Shown: positions 16,384 through 28,191, counted from the first letter of the stretch. The stretch: DNA of 38,761 nt from an uncultured Lachnospiraceae bacterium (GCA_905235435.1 CAJOLD010000021.1:1-38761); one strand, 5' to 3'. Translations and numbers: made by a program. The notes: a model not told the origin generated them from the letters alone.

Positions 16384-16599
16384 ATGGAAACAGTTTATAT
16401 CAGAGATGATTTCATAAAGCTCGGGCAGGTCTTAAAGCTTTCCGGCCTGTGCGACACCGGCGCGGACGCGAAGGATGTCATTCTGGAGGGTCTGGTGAAG
16501 GTGAACGGGGAGACCGTCCTGCAGAGAGGAAAAAAGATCTTCCCCGGAGATCAGGTGACCTTTGACTCCAGGACCGTTGCCGTGGAAAAGAGACAGTAA
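16384..16599 (+). CDS. yaaA: S4-domain RNA-binding protein YaaA
   Basis: This 71-aa protein has the S4-like RNA-binding fold (FIKLGQVLKLSGLCDTGADAK, GLVKVNGETVLQRGKKI), typical of the small YaaA proteins encoded between dnaN and recF in Firmicutes. In Bacillus YaaA is linked to 50S assembly. AAGGA lies just before the ATG. It starts 11 bp after the dnaN stop and ends 8 bp before recF, so it is part of the operon. Confidence 0.93.
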   Translation: METVYIRDDFIKLGQVLKLSGLCDTGADAKDVILEGLVKVNGETVLQRGKKIFPGDQVTFDSRTVAVEKRQ

Positions 16600-16607
16600 G
16601 ACAGGAT

Positions 16608-17696
16608 ATGAGGATCGATTCGGTAAGACTGGAAAATTTCCGGAATTACGAGAAGCTGGAGCTTTTTCCGGATCCCGGGACCAATCTCTTTTACGGGGAT
16701 AACGCCCAGGGAAAGACAAACATCCTGGAGGCCGTCTATGTGTGCGGCACGACCCGCTCCCACAGGGGAGGGAAGGACCGGGAAATGGTCCGGTTCGGCA
16801 GCGAGGAGGCGCACATCCGCCTCGAGGTCACAAAGAAGGACATCCCGTGGCGCATCGACATGCACCTGAAAAAGAACAGGGCAAAGGGCATCGCCGTAAA
16901 CGGCGTTCCCATCCGGCGCGCGGCCGAGCTTCTGGGCATCTGCAATTTTGTTTTTTTCTCCCCGGAGGATCTGGGGATCATCAAGAACGGGCCCGCGCAG
17001 CGGCGCCGCTTCCTGGATATGGAGCTGTGTCAGCTGGACCCGGTCTATGTAAATGATCTTTCCACCTACAACAGGATCCTGATGCAGAGGGGAAAACTTC
17101 TGCGGGATCTGCCGTTCCATCCGGAATATGAGGATACGATCGGCGTCTGGGACGAGCAGCTTGTAAGCTGCGGGTCCAGGATCATCAGGGCGAGAGAAAA
17201 ATTTGTCCGCGAGCTCTGCGCACTGACGGGGCCCATTCACGGGAGGCTCTCCGGCGGAAAGGAAGAGCTGGAGGTGGTATACGAAAAAAATACCGCCCCG
17301 GAAAATTTCGCCGCCGGCATGAAGGAGAACGCCGAGAAGGACAGAAAACTGAAACTTACGCACACAGGTCCCCACAGGGACGACCTGGGGCTTAAGGTGG
17401 GAGGCGCGGATCTTCGCCGCTACGGCTCCCAGGGGCAGCAGAGGACCGCTGCCCTCGCACTGAAGCTGGCGGAGATCGAGCTCGTAAAGAAGAGAAGCGG
17501 AGAGGGACCCGTCCTTCTTCTGGATGACGTTCTTTCGGAGCTTGATTCGGGCAGGCAGGCAGACCTGCTCGACAGCATCAGGGATATACAGACTTTGATA
17601 ACAGGTACGGGGCTGGATGTTTTTTCCGGCAGCGGATTTCACATCGACCGCCTCTACCATGTGGCCGCAGGCACGCTGACACAGATCGGCGAGTAA
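16608..17696 (+). CDS. recF: DNA replication and repair protein RecF
   Basis: RecF is an SMC-like ABC ATPase that, with RecO and RecR, loads RecA at gaps. The 362-aa length is standard. Walker A is GDNAQGKTN (Lys36), the signature is RRYGSQGQQRT, and Walker B is VLLLDDVLSELD. The start follows yaaA by 8 bp with a weak AGGA close to the ATG, so translational coupling is likely. gyrB follows after 27 bp. Confidence 0.97.
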   Translation: MRIDSVRLENFRNYEKLELFPDPGTNLFYGDNAQGKTNILEAVYVCGTTRSHRGGKDREMVRFGSEEAHIRLEVTKKDIPWRIDMHLKKNRAKGIAVNGVPIRRAAELLGICNFVFFSPEDLGIIKNGPAQRRRFLDMELCQLDPVYVNDLSTYNRILMQRGKLLRDLPFHPEYEDTIGVWDEQLVSCGSRIIRAREKFVRELCALTGPIHGRLSGGKEELEVVYEKNTAPENFAAGMKENAEKDRKLKLTHTGPHRDDLGLKVGGADLRRYGSQGQQRTAALALKLAEIELVKKRSGEGPVLLLDDVLSELDSGRQADLLDSIRDIQTLITGTGLDVFSGSGFHIDRLYHVAAGTLTQIGE

Positions 17697-19640
<1,944 letters not shown>

Positions 19641-19671
19641 CGCCGCGCGACTGCATTAGGAGGGAAAGTCG

Positions 19672-22230
19672 TTGGAAGATACGATATTTGACCAGATTCA
19701 GGAAGTCGATCTTCAGCAGACCATGGAGGAATCGTACATCGATTACGCGATGAGCGTCATCGCCTCCAGGGCGCTGCCGGACGCGCGGGACGGCCTTAAG
19801 CCCGTGCAGCGCAGAGTCCTGTACTCCATGATCGAACTGAATAACGGACCAGACAAGCCGCACAGGAAATGCGCGCGTATCGTCGGCGATACGATGGGTA
19901 AATACCATCCCCACGGGGACAGCTCCATCTACGGGGCCCTCGTGAACATGGCACAGCCCTGGTCGACCCGGTATCCTCTCGTGGACGGCCACGGGAACTT
20001 CGGTTCCGTGGACGGCGACGGCGCCGCCGCGATGAGGTATACGGAGGCGCGCCTGAGTAAGATCTCCATGGAGATGCTTGCGGATATCGGCAAGGACACC
20101 GTGGATTTCATCCCCAACTTTGATGAGACGGAGAAGGAGCCGGTCGTCCTTCCGTCCCGCTTCCCGAACCTTCTTGTGAACGGTACGACGGGTATCGCGG
20201 TCGGTATGGCGACGAACATCCCCCCGCACAATCTGCGGGAGGTCATTACGGCGCTCTGCCGCATCATTGGCGACCGGATCGAAGAAAACGGGCCCACCTC
20301 GATCGAGGATGTGATGGATATCATCAAAGGGCCGGATTTCCCGACGGGCGCCATGATCATGGGCCGGCGCGGCATCGAGGAGGCCTACAGGACCGGGCGC
20401 GGCAAGATCCGCGTGCGCGCGGTCACGGATATTGAGACGCTGCCGAACGGCAAGAGCAGGATCATCGTGACGGAGCTCCCGTACCTGGTGAACAAGGCCC
20501 GCCTGATCGAAAAGATCGCGGAGCTTGTCCGCGACAAGAAGATCGACGGGATCACGGGGATCACCGACGAGTCGAGCCGCGAGGGCATGCGGATCAGCAT
20601 CGACATCCGGCGCGACGCCAACGCGAACGTCATCCTCAATCAGCTGTTCCGTCATACGCAGCTGCAGGATACCTTCGGCGTGACGATGCTCGCCCTTGAC
20701 AATAATAAACCGAAGGTCATGAACCTCATGGAGATGCTGGAGATCTATCTCCGCCACCAGGAGGAGGTCGTCACCAGAAGGACGAAGTATGACCTGAACA
20801 GGGCCCGTGAGAGGGCTCATATCCTGGAAGGCCTGCTGAAGGCCCTCGACGTGATCGACGAAGTGATCGCGATCATCCGCGGATCGCGGACGACGGCCGA
20901 GGCCAAGGAAGGCCTGATGAAGCGCTTTGATCTTTCCGACGCGCAGTCCCAGGCGATCGTGGACATGCGTCTGCGCACGCTGACCGGTCTGGAGAGGGAG
21001 AAGCTGGAGAACGAATACAAGGAGCTCCAGGCGAAGATCCGCGAGCTGGAGGCGATCCTGGGAGATGAAAAGCTTCTCCTCGGCGTCATCCGCGACGAGC
21101 TCACGGCCGTCAGCGAAAAGTACGGGGACGAGAGAAAGACCCAGTTCGGCCATGACGTCTTCGACTTTACGACGGAGGAGCTCATCCCGAAGGAGACGGT
21201 CGTCATCACGAGGACCCGCCTCGGCTACATCAAGCGGATGTCCGAGGACACCTTCCACAGCCAGGGCCGCGGCGGCAAGGGCATCCGCGGGCTGCAGACC
21301 CTCGATGAGGACTTTATCGAGGATATCCTGATGACGGGGACCCACCAGTACCTGATGTTCTTTACGAACCTCGGAAGGGTCTACCGCATGAAGGCGTACC
21401 AGATCCCGGAGGCCGGCAGGAACGCGAGGGGCGTGGCCCTGATCAACCTGCTGCAGCTGATGCCGGACGAGAAGGTCTCGGCGGTCATCCCGGTGCGGCG
21501 CTTTGAAGAAGGAAAATACATGTTCATGGTGACCCGGAAGGGCCTCATCAAGAAGACACCGCTGATGCAGTACGCAAACGTGCGGAAGAACGGCCTTGCG
21601 GCCATCACCCTGCGGGACGGGGACGAGCTTGTCAGCGTCCGCGTGGTCCGGGACGACAGCGATATCTTCCTGGTCTCCCGCTTCGGGCAGTGCATGCGCT
21701 TTGACCTTCAGGAGGTGCGCAGCATCGGCCGTACGTCGATGGGTGTCACCGGCATGCGCCTCGCGGAGGGGGACGAGGTCGTCTCCCTGCAGACAGACAA
21801 CGACGGAGATTTCCTCCTGGTGGTATCCGAGAAGGGCATGGGCAAGCTGGTCCCGATCAGCGCCTTTGACAATCATCACCGCGGCGGAAAAGGAATCAAA
21901 TGCTACAACGTCACGGAGCGCAGCGGACAGGTCTTCACTTCCGTCATCCTCTACCCGGATAACGAGATCATGCTGATCAACAGTTCGGGGACGGTCATCC
22001 GCCTTTGCTGCGAGGAGGTCTCCATCCAGGGCCGCAGCAGCAGCGGCGTGCGCCTGATGAACCTCTCGGACGGCGAAAAGATCGCCGGCCTCACAAGGGT
22101 GCCCGAGGACGCCAAGAAGACGGAGAACCTGGAAGAGGGCAGCGAGGACGAAGACGAGGAGTTCCCGGAGGAAGAGCCGGAGGAGATCGAGGACAGCGGC
22201 GAGGAAGCCGATTACCTCGAGGATGAATGA
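19672..22230 (+). CDS. gyrA: DNA gyrase subunit A
   Basis: GyrA cuts and reseals DNA and wraps it. The start is TTG, supported by AGGAGG 7-8 bases upstream and the conserved following sequence. Catalytic Tyr123 lies in [11 protein letters not shown]. The quinolone-determining region reads HGDSSIYGA: Ser84 is at E. coli position 83, but position 88 (E. coli Asp87) is Gly. The wrapping domain has the GyrA box QGRGGKG, so it is a gyrase and not topo IV. The last roughly 30 residues are almost entirely acidic ([14 protein letters not shown]), a possible autoregulatory tail. Length is 852 aa. Confidence 0.98.
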   Translation: MEDTIFDQIQEVDLQQTMEESYIDYAMSVIASRALPDARDGLKPVQRRVLYSMIELNNGPDKPHRKCARIVGDTMGKYHPHGDSSIYGALVNMAQPWSTRYPLVDGHGNFGSVDGDGAAAMRYTEARLSKISMEMLADIGKDTVDFIPNFDETEKEPVVLPSRFPNLLVNGTTGIAVGMATNIPPHNLREVITALCRIIGDRIEENGPTSIEDVMDIIKGPDFPTGAMIMGRRGIEEAYRTGRGKIRVRAVTDIETLPNGKSRIIVTELPYLVNKARLIEKIAELVRDKKIDGITGITDESSREGMRISIDIRRDANANVILNQLFRHTQLQDTFGVTMLALDNNKPKVMNLMEMLEIYLRHQEEVVTRRTKYDLNRARERAHILEGLLKALDVIDEVIAIIRGSRTTAEAKEGLMKRFDLSDAQSQAIVDMRLRTLTGLEREKLENEYKELQAKIRELEAILGDEKLLLGVIRDELTAVSEKYGDERKTQFGHDVFDFTTEELIPKETVVITRTRLGYIKRMSEDTFHSQGRGGKGIRGLQTLDEDFIEDILMTGTHQYLMFFTNLGRVYRMKAYQIPEAGRNARGVALINLLQLMPDEKVSAVIPVRRFEEGKYMFMVTRKGLIKKTPLMQYANVRKNGLAAITLRDGDELVSVRVVRDDSDIFLVSRFGQCMRFDLQEVRSIGRTSMGVTGMRLAEGDEVVSLQTDNDGDFLLVVSEKGMGKLVPISAFDNHHRGGKGIKCYNVTERSGQVFTSVILYPDNEIMLINSSGTVIRLCCEEVSIQGRSSSGVRLMNLSDGEKIAGLTRVPEDAKKTENLEEGSEDEDEEFPEEEPEEIEDSGEEADYLEDE

Positions 22231-22263
22231 TCGTCCGTCCGATAAAGAGAGAATAAAGGTTCG

Positions 22264-22296
22264 GGGAGGACCGCTGCTGTCTGTAGCGGTCTTCTC
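22264..22296 (+). terminator. Possible weak terminator after gyrA
   Basis: GACCGCT pairs with AGCGGTC around a 9-nt loop and the stem extends outward through G-T pairs. The 3' side is T/C-rich but has no clean T run. It occupies most of the 109-bp gap between gyrA and the amidase gene. No clear promoter for the next gene was seen in that gap. Confidence 0.4.
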
Positions 22297-22339
22297 TCTA
22301 CGTTAAGAAGTTCAGGGATTTGAAAGGGGGAACAGGGGA

Positions 22340-24211
22340 GTGGAAAGAAAGAAGAACAGCAATCTGATCCTGTACGTGATCATCTTCGTGCTGTTATTTG
22401 TGATCTGTGTTCTTGGGTTTTATCTGTCCCGCATGTACAGCGTCCGTGAAATGAGAAGGTCTTCTCTGGAGAACGCCGCTGCCTCGGAGCAGGAACTGTC
22501 CGCGCAAAATGCCGGCGGCGAAGAGCCGGGAGACGGAGCAGAGAGCGTCCTGCCCGGCGGGGAGAGCGTCACGGAGGCCGCCACCGAGCAGGCGGGCGAG
22601 ACGGTCCCTGAGGCCGAAACGGAGACAGAGACCGAGACGGAGACCGAGGTTAAAAAGAACGGATACAAGGTCTGCCTCGATCCGGGACATCAGGGAAAAG
22701 ATATTGACATGAGCGAGCCGGAGCCGATCGGTCCCGGCGCGGAAACGACGAAAGCAAAAGCGACGACGGGCACGACCGGCGCGTTTACGGACGTACCGGA
22801 ATTCCGCCTCGCGCTGGATATCGCCCTCCTTGTGAGGGACGAGCTGGAGAGCAGGGGCTACGAGGTCGTGCTGACCAGGGAGGTCAACGACATCGCGATC
22901 AGCAACAGCGAGCGGGCCCAACTGGCCATGAATGAGGACTGCGATATTTTTGTCCGCATCCATGCCAACGGCTCCGAGGACGCTTCCATCAGCGGGGCGC
23001 TCGCGATGTGCACCTCGCCGCAGAACCCGTTCATCCCGAAGATGTACGACGAGAATGTCCGTCTCGCCAGGGACGTCCTGGATTCCTACTGCAGCGCGAC
23101 CGGCTTTAAGAACCTGGGCATTCTGGAGGACGATGAGCTGACGGGCAACAACTGGTCCAGGATCCCGACGGCGCTGCTCGAGATGGGCTATATGTCCAAC
23201 GAATCCGACGACCGCAGCATGCAGGACGATGAGATGCGCGCAAAGATGGCCGTCGGTATCGCGAACGGCATCGACCGCTACTTCGGAATAGGCGTGGAAG
23301 ATGACGGCGCGTCCGGGGATCCGACCGAGGACGCAGGCCCCGCCGGAGAGGCGGAGGATGAGATCTTCGCGCCGAGAGAGGCGAACGGCGAAAAGTGGAG
23401 CCTCAGCGTGCTGGATCTTTCAAGCGGAGCGGTCTATCAGCACAAAGCCAGGCAGAACATGCAGTCTGCCAGCGTGATCAAGTGCTTTATCATGGGCGCC
23501 GTCTACGACAGGATCTGCTATCCCGCGAATGAGGAGAAGGCCATTTCCATCTCCGACGATGAGAATGCGCAGCTGCGCGGGCTTCTGGAGCAGATGATCT
23601 CTGTGAGCGACAACGACGCGGCCAACCGCCTGGTCGAGATCCTCGGCAGAGGGGATTTTGAGGAGGGCAAAAAGATCGTCAACGATTTCTGCCTGGAGCA
23701 CGGCTATACCGGCACGTCGCTCGGCAGGCGCTTCCTCGAAGAGAACCCGAAGGGCGACAACTATACCTGCGCGGAGGACTGCAGACAGATCCTCGCGGAC
23801 ATTTACAACGGAACGCTCGTGAACGAAGAGGCCTCCGGCAAGATGCTGGATATCCTGAAGATGCAGACGAACCGGACCAAGATCCCGTCGGGCCTTCCGG
23901 AGGGCACCTCCACCGCGAACAAGACCGGCGAGATGCCGGAGGGCTACGGCCTTGGCTGCATTGAAAATGATATGGCGATCGTCTTCTGTGACCGGGGAGA
24001 CTATGTGATCGCGGTCCTCTCGAACGATCTCGGCGGGCGCAACGACGAGGCGGTGCAGACGATCCGCCGGACGTCCTCGCTCGTCTGGGACTGGCTTGCC
24101 GAAAACGCACCGAATGAATCCGCGGAGGCAGGAACGGAAGCCGAGGGCATTTACGAGGAAGCGCCCGCGGAAGAGTACGAAGAAGAGTACGAGGAAAATG
24201 CCGCGGCTTAA
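22340..24211 (+). CDS. N-acetylmuramoyl-L-alanine amidase fused to a class-A beta-lactamase-like serine hydrolase domain
   Basis: The 623-aa protein has an N-terminal membrane anchor (about 9-31), so the rest is extracytoplasmic. A disordered acidic linker with a Glu-Thr repeat (about 90-105) follows. The Amidase_3 domain (about 108-320) has the zinc ligands His117 (LDPGHQG) and His208 (RIHANGS), and the late glutamate Glu281 (LLEMGYMSN). A second domain (about 345-590) has Ser378-x-x-Lys381, Ser423-Asp-Asn425 and Lys528-Thr-Gly, the three motifs of class A beta-lactamase and related hydrolases. The tail is Glu/Tyr-rich. The GTG start has AAAGGGGG 9 bases upstream. It probably remodels peptidoglycan; whether the second domain acts on beta-lactams or peptides is unknown. 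Confidence 0.85.
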   Translation: MERKKNSNLILYVIIFVLLFVICVLGFYLSRMYSVREMRRSSLENAAASEQELSAQNAGGEEPGDGAESVLPGGESVTEAATEQAGETVPEAETETETETETEVKKNGYKVCLDPGHQGKDIDMSEPEPIGPGAETTKAKATTGTTGAFTDVPEFRLALDIALLVRDELESRGYEVVLTREVNDIAISNSERAQLAMNEDCDIFVRIHANGSEDASISGALAMCTSPQNPFIPKMYDENVRLARDVLDSYCSATGFKNLGILEDDELTGNNWSRIPTALLEMGYMSNESDDRSMQDDEMRAKMAVGIANGIDRYFGIGVEDDGASGDPTEDAGPAGEAEDEIFAPREANGEKWSLSVLDLSSGAVYQHKARQNMQSASVIKCFIMGAVYDRICYPANEEKAISISDDENAQLRGLLEQMISVSDNDAANRLVEILGRGDFEEGKKIVNDFCLEHGYTGTSLGRRFLEENPKGDNYTCAEDCRQILADIYNGTLVNEEASGKMLDILKMQTNRTKIPSGLPEGTSTANKTGEMPEGYGLGCIENDMAIVFCDRGDYVIAVLSNDLGGRNDEAVQTIRRTSSLVWDWLAENAPNESAEAGTEAEGIYEEAPAEEYEEEYEENAAA

Positions 24212-24237
24212 GATGGGCCGGGCAGGAGACAGTGTTT

Positions 24238-25575
24238 ATGGGATTGCGTACTTTCGCCGCCATTGCGGCGGCTAAGATGACAAGCGCGGTATGCAGGCTT
24301 GCCGGAAAACAGGGCGTGACCTACGCCGGCAGGCTGGCCATGAAGATCGACCCGGGGATCCTCGGCAGGCTGTCCGGGCAGGTCAGGGAAAAGATCATCG
24401 TCGTCTGCGGGACCAACGGCAAGACGACGACGAACAATCTTCTCTGCTCCATGCTGGAGGGCGAGGGGAAGAAGGTCATCTGCAACCACACGGGCTCCAA
24501 CATGCTGATGGGCGTCGCGGCGGCCTTCGTGCTTTCCGCGGACCTTCGCGGAAGGATCGACGCGGACTGTGCCAGCATCGAGATCGACGAGGCCTCCGCG
24601 GTCCGTGTCTTCCCGCATATGAAGCCGGACCTGATGGTCCTGACCAATCTGTTCAGGGACCAGCTGGACCGCTACGGGGAGATCGACCTGACCATGGAGA
24701 AGCTCGCGGAGGCGATGAAGCTGGCGCCGGACATGGAGATCGTCGTGAACGCGGACGATCCGCTCTCGGCCTGGCTCGCCGGGGAGAGCGGCCATAAGAC
24801 CGCGGCCTACGGAATCAGCGGGCAGGTCTTTGAAAAGCCTGCCGGGCATGAGGTCCGGGAGGGACAGTTCTGCAAATGCTGCGGGACGGCCCTGGTCTAC
24901 GATTTTTACCACTACAGCCAGATGGGCTCGTACCGCTGCCCGGCCTGCGGTTTTTCAAGGCCGAAGATCCGGTACGACGCCGCCGGGATCTCCATGGAAA
25001 GCGGCCTTGCCTTTACGGTGGAGGACCGGAGGATCAGCGTGGATTACCGGGGCTTCTATAATATCTACAATATCCTCGCGGCCTACGCGGCCGTGCGGGA
25101 AGCCGGGATCAGTCCGGAGCATCTGGACGAGGTCCTTCGGGATTACGATCCCGCCTTCGGGCGGAACGAGGTCTTTACGATCGGCGGCTCGAAGGTGCTG
25201 CTCAATCTCGCGAAGAACCCGGCGGGCTTTAACCAGAATATCTCCGCCGTGATGACGGACCGGGAGGAGAAGGACCTGATCATCGTGATCAACGACAATG
25301 CCCAGGACGGAACAGACGTCTCCTGGCTCTGGGACGTGGACTTCGACCGGTTTTCGGAGGACAATATCCGCTCGGTCACGGTCAGCGGCATCCGCGGAAG
25401 GGACATGCAGCTTCGCCTGAAGTATGTGGACATCCCGTCTTCGCTGGAGGAGAGTGTGGAGGAGGCCATCAAGAAGCGCCTTGCGGACGGCTGCGGCAAC
25501 CTCTATGTGCTCGTCAATTATACGGCGCTCTATTCGACGCATCAGATCTTGAAGGAGCTGGAGAATCAAAAGTGA
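24238..25575 (+). CDS. murT: Lipid II isoglutaminyl synthase subunit MurT
   Basis: MurT is the Mur-ligase-like subunit that activates the D-glutamate of lipid II with ATP so that GatD can amidate it to D-isoglutamine. The ATP loop is GTNGKTTTNNLL (about 57-68). A four-cysteine zinc ribbon is visible (CKCC near 211-214 and CPAC near 234-237), characteristic of MurT. The C-terminal DUF1727 part ends before the stop that overlaps gatD. The ATG at 24238 was preferred to a GTG six bases earlier because AGGAG is then 9 bases away. Length is 445 aa. Confidence 0.95.
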   Translation: MGLRTFAAIAAAKMTSAVCRLAGKQGVTYAGRLAMKIDPGILGRLSGQVREKIIVVCGTNGKTTTNNLLCSMLEGEGKKVICNHTGSNMLMGVAAAFVLSADLRGRIDADCASIEIDEASAVRVFPHMKPDLMVLTNLFRDQLDRYGEIDLTMEKLAEAMKLAPDMEIVVNADDPLSAWLAGESGHKTAAYGISGQVFEKPAGHEVREGQFCKCCGTALVYDFYHYSQMGSYRCPACGFSRPKIRYDAAGISMESGLAFTVEDRRISVDYRGFYNIYNILAAYAAVREAGISPEHLDEVLRDYDPAFGRNEVFTIGGSKVLLNLAKNPAGFNQNISAVMTDREEKDLIIVINDNAQDGTDVSWLWDVDFDRFSEDNIRSVTVSGIRGRDMQLRLKYVDIPSSLEESVEEAIKKRLADGCGNLYVLVNYTALYSTHQILKELENQK

Positions 25576-26366
25576 AAAAAGGACTGACTATCGGGCATCT
25601 GTACCCCGATCTTCTGAACCTGTACGGCGACAGGGGGAACATCCAGTGCTTCAGGAAGCGCCTTGAGTGGCGCGGCATGGAAGCCGATGTGCGGGAATTT
25701 TCCCTGGACGATCCGGTCGATTTTTCAAAGCTCGACCTCATCCTTCTGGGGGGCGGCTCCGACCGGGAGCAGATGATCGTGTGCGGGCGCCTGCGCGAGA
25801 TCAAAAAGGAATTCCGGGATTATGTGGAGGACGGCGGCGCCGTGCTTGCCGTCTGCGGCGGCTACCAGCTGCTGGGCCACTATTATGATACGCAGGACGG
25901 GCGGATCGAGGGACTTTCCCTCGTGGACCTTGTCACGGAGCAGGGAAGCCCCAGGCTCATCTCCAACGAGGTGATCGAAAACCCGTCGTTTAAGATGCCC
26001 ATCGTGGGCTTTGAGAACCACGGCGGAAGGACCCGGCTCGGGGACTGCGAGCCGCTCGGGACGGTCCGCTTCGGATACGGGAACAACGGGGAGGACGGAC
26101 ACGAGGGCGTGCTGTACAAAAACGTGATCGGCACCTATCTCCACGGACCGCTCCTGCCGAAAAACCCGCATGTATGCGACTGGCTGCTTGGCCGGGCGCT
26201 TGAAAGGAAATACGGAGACGGAACGCTTTCCCCGCTGGATGACCGGCAGGAGGAGGAAGCGAACCGTTATATCGCGGCGCGTTTTGCCGGAGGCGCCGCG
26301 GCCGGAGCCGGAAACAGGAAGGCAGGCCGCGGACGTTCGCATGCGGCGCACGGAGGAAACGCATGA
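25572..26366 (+). CDS. gatD: Lipid II isoglutaminyl synthase glutaminase subunit GatD
   Basis: GatD is the class I glutamine amidotransferase that releases ammonia from glutamine for MurT. Catalytic Cys95 is in AVCGGYQLLG and His191 in GTYLHGPLLPKNP. The GTG start overlaps the murT stop (GTGA), with GGAG 8 bases upstream, so the subunits are translationally coupled. The 264-aa protein has an extra Gly/Ala/Arg-rich tail of about 20 residues beyond the usual end. The ATGA at its end overlaps the next gene. Confidence 0.95.
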   Translation: MKKGLTIGHLYPDLLNLYGDRGNIQCFRKRLEWRGMEADVREFSLDDPVDFSKLDLILLGGGSDREQMIVCGRLREIKKEFRDYVEDGGAVLAVCGGYQLLGHYYDTQDGRIEGLSLVDLVTEQGSPRLISNEVIENPSFKMPIVGFENHGGRTRLGDCEPLGTVRFGYGNNGEDGHEGVLYKNVIGTYLHGPLLPKNPHVCDWLLGRALERKYGDGTLSPLDDRQEEEANRYIAARFAGGAAAGAGNRKAGRGRSHAAHGGNA

Positions 26367-28126
26367 AAAAGAAAGGTTTATGTCTGACGGCCCTCTGCCT
26401 GGCCCTGACCGCGCTTCCGGTCTCTTTCGCCGGCGCGGAGGAGTACTACGAGGAAGAGTACTACGAGGACGAGTACTACGAAGAAGAGAATTACGAGGAC
26501 GAGGAAGAGGAATACGTTCCGGAGTACTATAACGATCCGGTGCAGTCCAATGAGTGGGACGGATGGCCGCAGGGCCCCCTGACCGAGGCGGCATCCGCGG
26601 TCGTGATGGACCTTGATACCGGCGCCCGGCTCTACGAGAAGAGCATTTATGAAAAGCGCTATCCGGCCAGCATCACCAAGATCATGACCGGGATGATCAT
26701 CGTCGAGAACTGCGACCTGAATGATCCGATCTCCTTTACCGAGAACGTCGGCGACCTGGAGGAAAACGCCAGCAATATCGCGCTGCAGGCGGACGAGGAG
26801 ATGACGGTCGGCGACGCTGTCTACGCGCTGATGCTCGAGTCCGCGAACGACGCGGCCATCGGCCTTGCGGAGTACTATTCCGGGAGCGTCAGCAGCTTCG
26901 CGGACGTCATGAACGCGAAGGCCGAATCGCTCGGCTGTGTGAATACGCACTTTACAAACCCGCACGGCCTGCATAACGACGACCACTACACCTGCGCCTA
27001 CGATATGGCGCTGATCGCGCAGGCCGCCTGGAACATCCCCAAAATGCGGGAGATCTTCGCGACGACCCTGTATCATCTGGACGAGACGAACAAGTCCGAT
27101 GAGCGCTATTTTGTCATGCATCACGACATGATCCAGGAGGAGAGCGACGTCTACCGGGACTGGTGCAGAGGCGGAAAGACGGGATTTACCTCTGACGCCT
27201 GGGCGACGCTGGTGACCTTCGGTGAGAAGGACGGGCAGTCCCTGGTCTGCGTGGTGATGCGCGAGCTGAACATGGGCATGTGCTATGAGGAGACGAACAT
27301 GCTGATGGATTACGGGTTCGGCTCCTTTGAAAATATCACGCTCGGCTATGACGCGCCGGAGGAGAGCTTCTACCAGGCGATGGACCTGGATTACCTCGGC
27401 TCCGCGAAAAAGCTCTCCCATGTGGAGCGCCTCGAGAGGCCCATGGTGACAGGTGCCCAGCCCGGCACGGTCACGGTCCCGAACGGGTGGACGCAGTCGG
27501 ATCTTGAGACGACGGGAACGGTCTCCGAAAGCCTCACCGGCACGATCACCTACTCCTACGCGGGCCAGACCCTCGGCTCCTCGTCGATGCGCTTTACGCC
27601 GGTCGACCTGTCCGTCACGCTGCCCTATCAGAGGGAGATCGACATGGACGAGGTCCTCATTAAGACCGAGGAGGCCAGGAAGGACCAGGAGATCGGCAAG
27701 ACGGTCGACGATACCCTCGGGAAGATCCGCTCCTTTGTGGAAGGCACGGACGATAAGGTGTCGTCGTTTGTCGGCGGGAACCGGCTTGCCGTGCTGATCA
27801 CGGGAGGCATCATCCTGCTCGTGATCATCGCGATCGTCATCATGCTGCTTACCCGCTGCTCCGTGGACGCCAGACTGCAGAAGAAAAAGGCGCAGGAAGA
27901 GCGCGAGCGGCGGCTCCGCGAGGAGGAGATCGAACGCCGGACCACGGAGGAGATCGAACAGGAGCTCCGCGCGGCCATGGAAGAGGACGCCCGGCAGCGC
28001 GCCGCCGAGGAGGCGGAGCGCCAGGCGAGGGAGGCGGAAGAGGCGCGCCTTCGCGAGACGGAGGAGATCATCGAAGAGATCGAAAGAGAACAGGCGGAAG
28101 CCAAAAAGAAAGGCGAAAAAAAGTAA
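26363..28126 (+). CDS. D-alanyl-D-alanine carboxypeptidase (PBP5/DacA-type, S11) with extra segments
   Basis: The enzyme trims terminal D-Ala from peptidoglycan stem peptides outside the membrane. A signal peptide (about 1-24, ending AGAEE) is followed by a striking Glu/Tyr/Asp-rich stretch (about 25-55). The S11 domain has Ser103-x-x-Lys106 (SITK), Ser160-Ala-Asn162 and Lys272-Thr-Gly. A transmembrane helix lies at about 474-495, followed by a strongly charged Glu/Arg-rich coiled-coil tail of about 88 residues (to 587), predicted to be cytoplasmic. Family members usually end in an amphipathic anchor, so the tail is unusual. It overlaps gatD by four bases (ATGA). Confidence 0.93.
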   Translation: MKKKGLCLTALCLALTALPVSFAGAEEYYEEEYYEDEYYEEENYEDEEEEYVPEYYNDPVQSNEWDGWPQGPLTEAASAVVMDLDTGARLYEKSIYEKRYPASITKIMTGMIIVENCDLNDPISFTENVGDLEENASNIALQADEEMTVGDAVYALMLESANDAAIGLAEYYSGSVSSFADVMNAKAESLGCVNTHFTNPHGLHNDDHYTCAYDMALIAQAAWNIPKMREIFATTLYHLDETNKSDERYFVMHHDMIQEESDVYRDWCRGGKTGFTSDAWATLVTFGEKDGQSLVCVVMRELNMGMCYEETNMLMDYGFGSFENITLGYDAPEESFYQAMDLDYLGSAKKLSHVERLERPMVTGAQPGTVTVPNGWTQSDLETTGTVSESLTGTITYSYAGQTLGSSSMRFTPVDLSVTLPYQREIDMDEVLIKTEEARKDQEIGKTVDDTLGKIRSFVEGTDDKVSSFVGGNRLAVLITGGIILLVIIAIVIMLLTRCSVDARLQKKKAQEERERRLREEEIERRTTEEIEQELRAAMEEDARQRAAEEAERQAREAEEARLRETEEIIEEIEREQAEAKKKGEKK

Positions 28127-28191
28127 CAGGCTGAACACGGAAGCCCTGCAGCATCGGGCCGCGCAGGCGGCCGGAAAGGAAACGGCAGAAT

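Noticed and set aside
22620..22652. Repeat locus in the amidase gene (GAGAC-type hexamers)
   Set aside because: It encodes a Glu-Thr low-complexity linker in frame; no sign of a separate element.
26378..28138. Antisense open frame of 586 codons opposite the carboxypeptidase
   Set aside because: The plus-strand gene has signal peptide and SxxK/SxN/KTG motifs. The antisense product is Leu/Arg/His-rich without domains.
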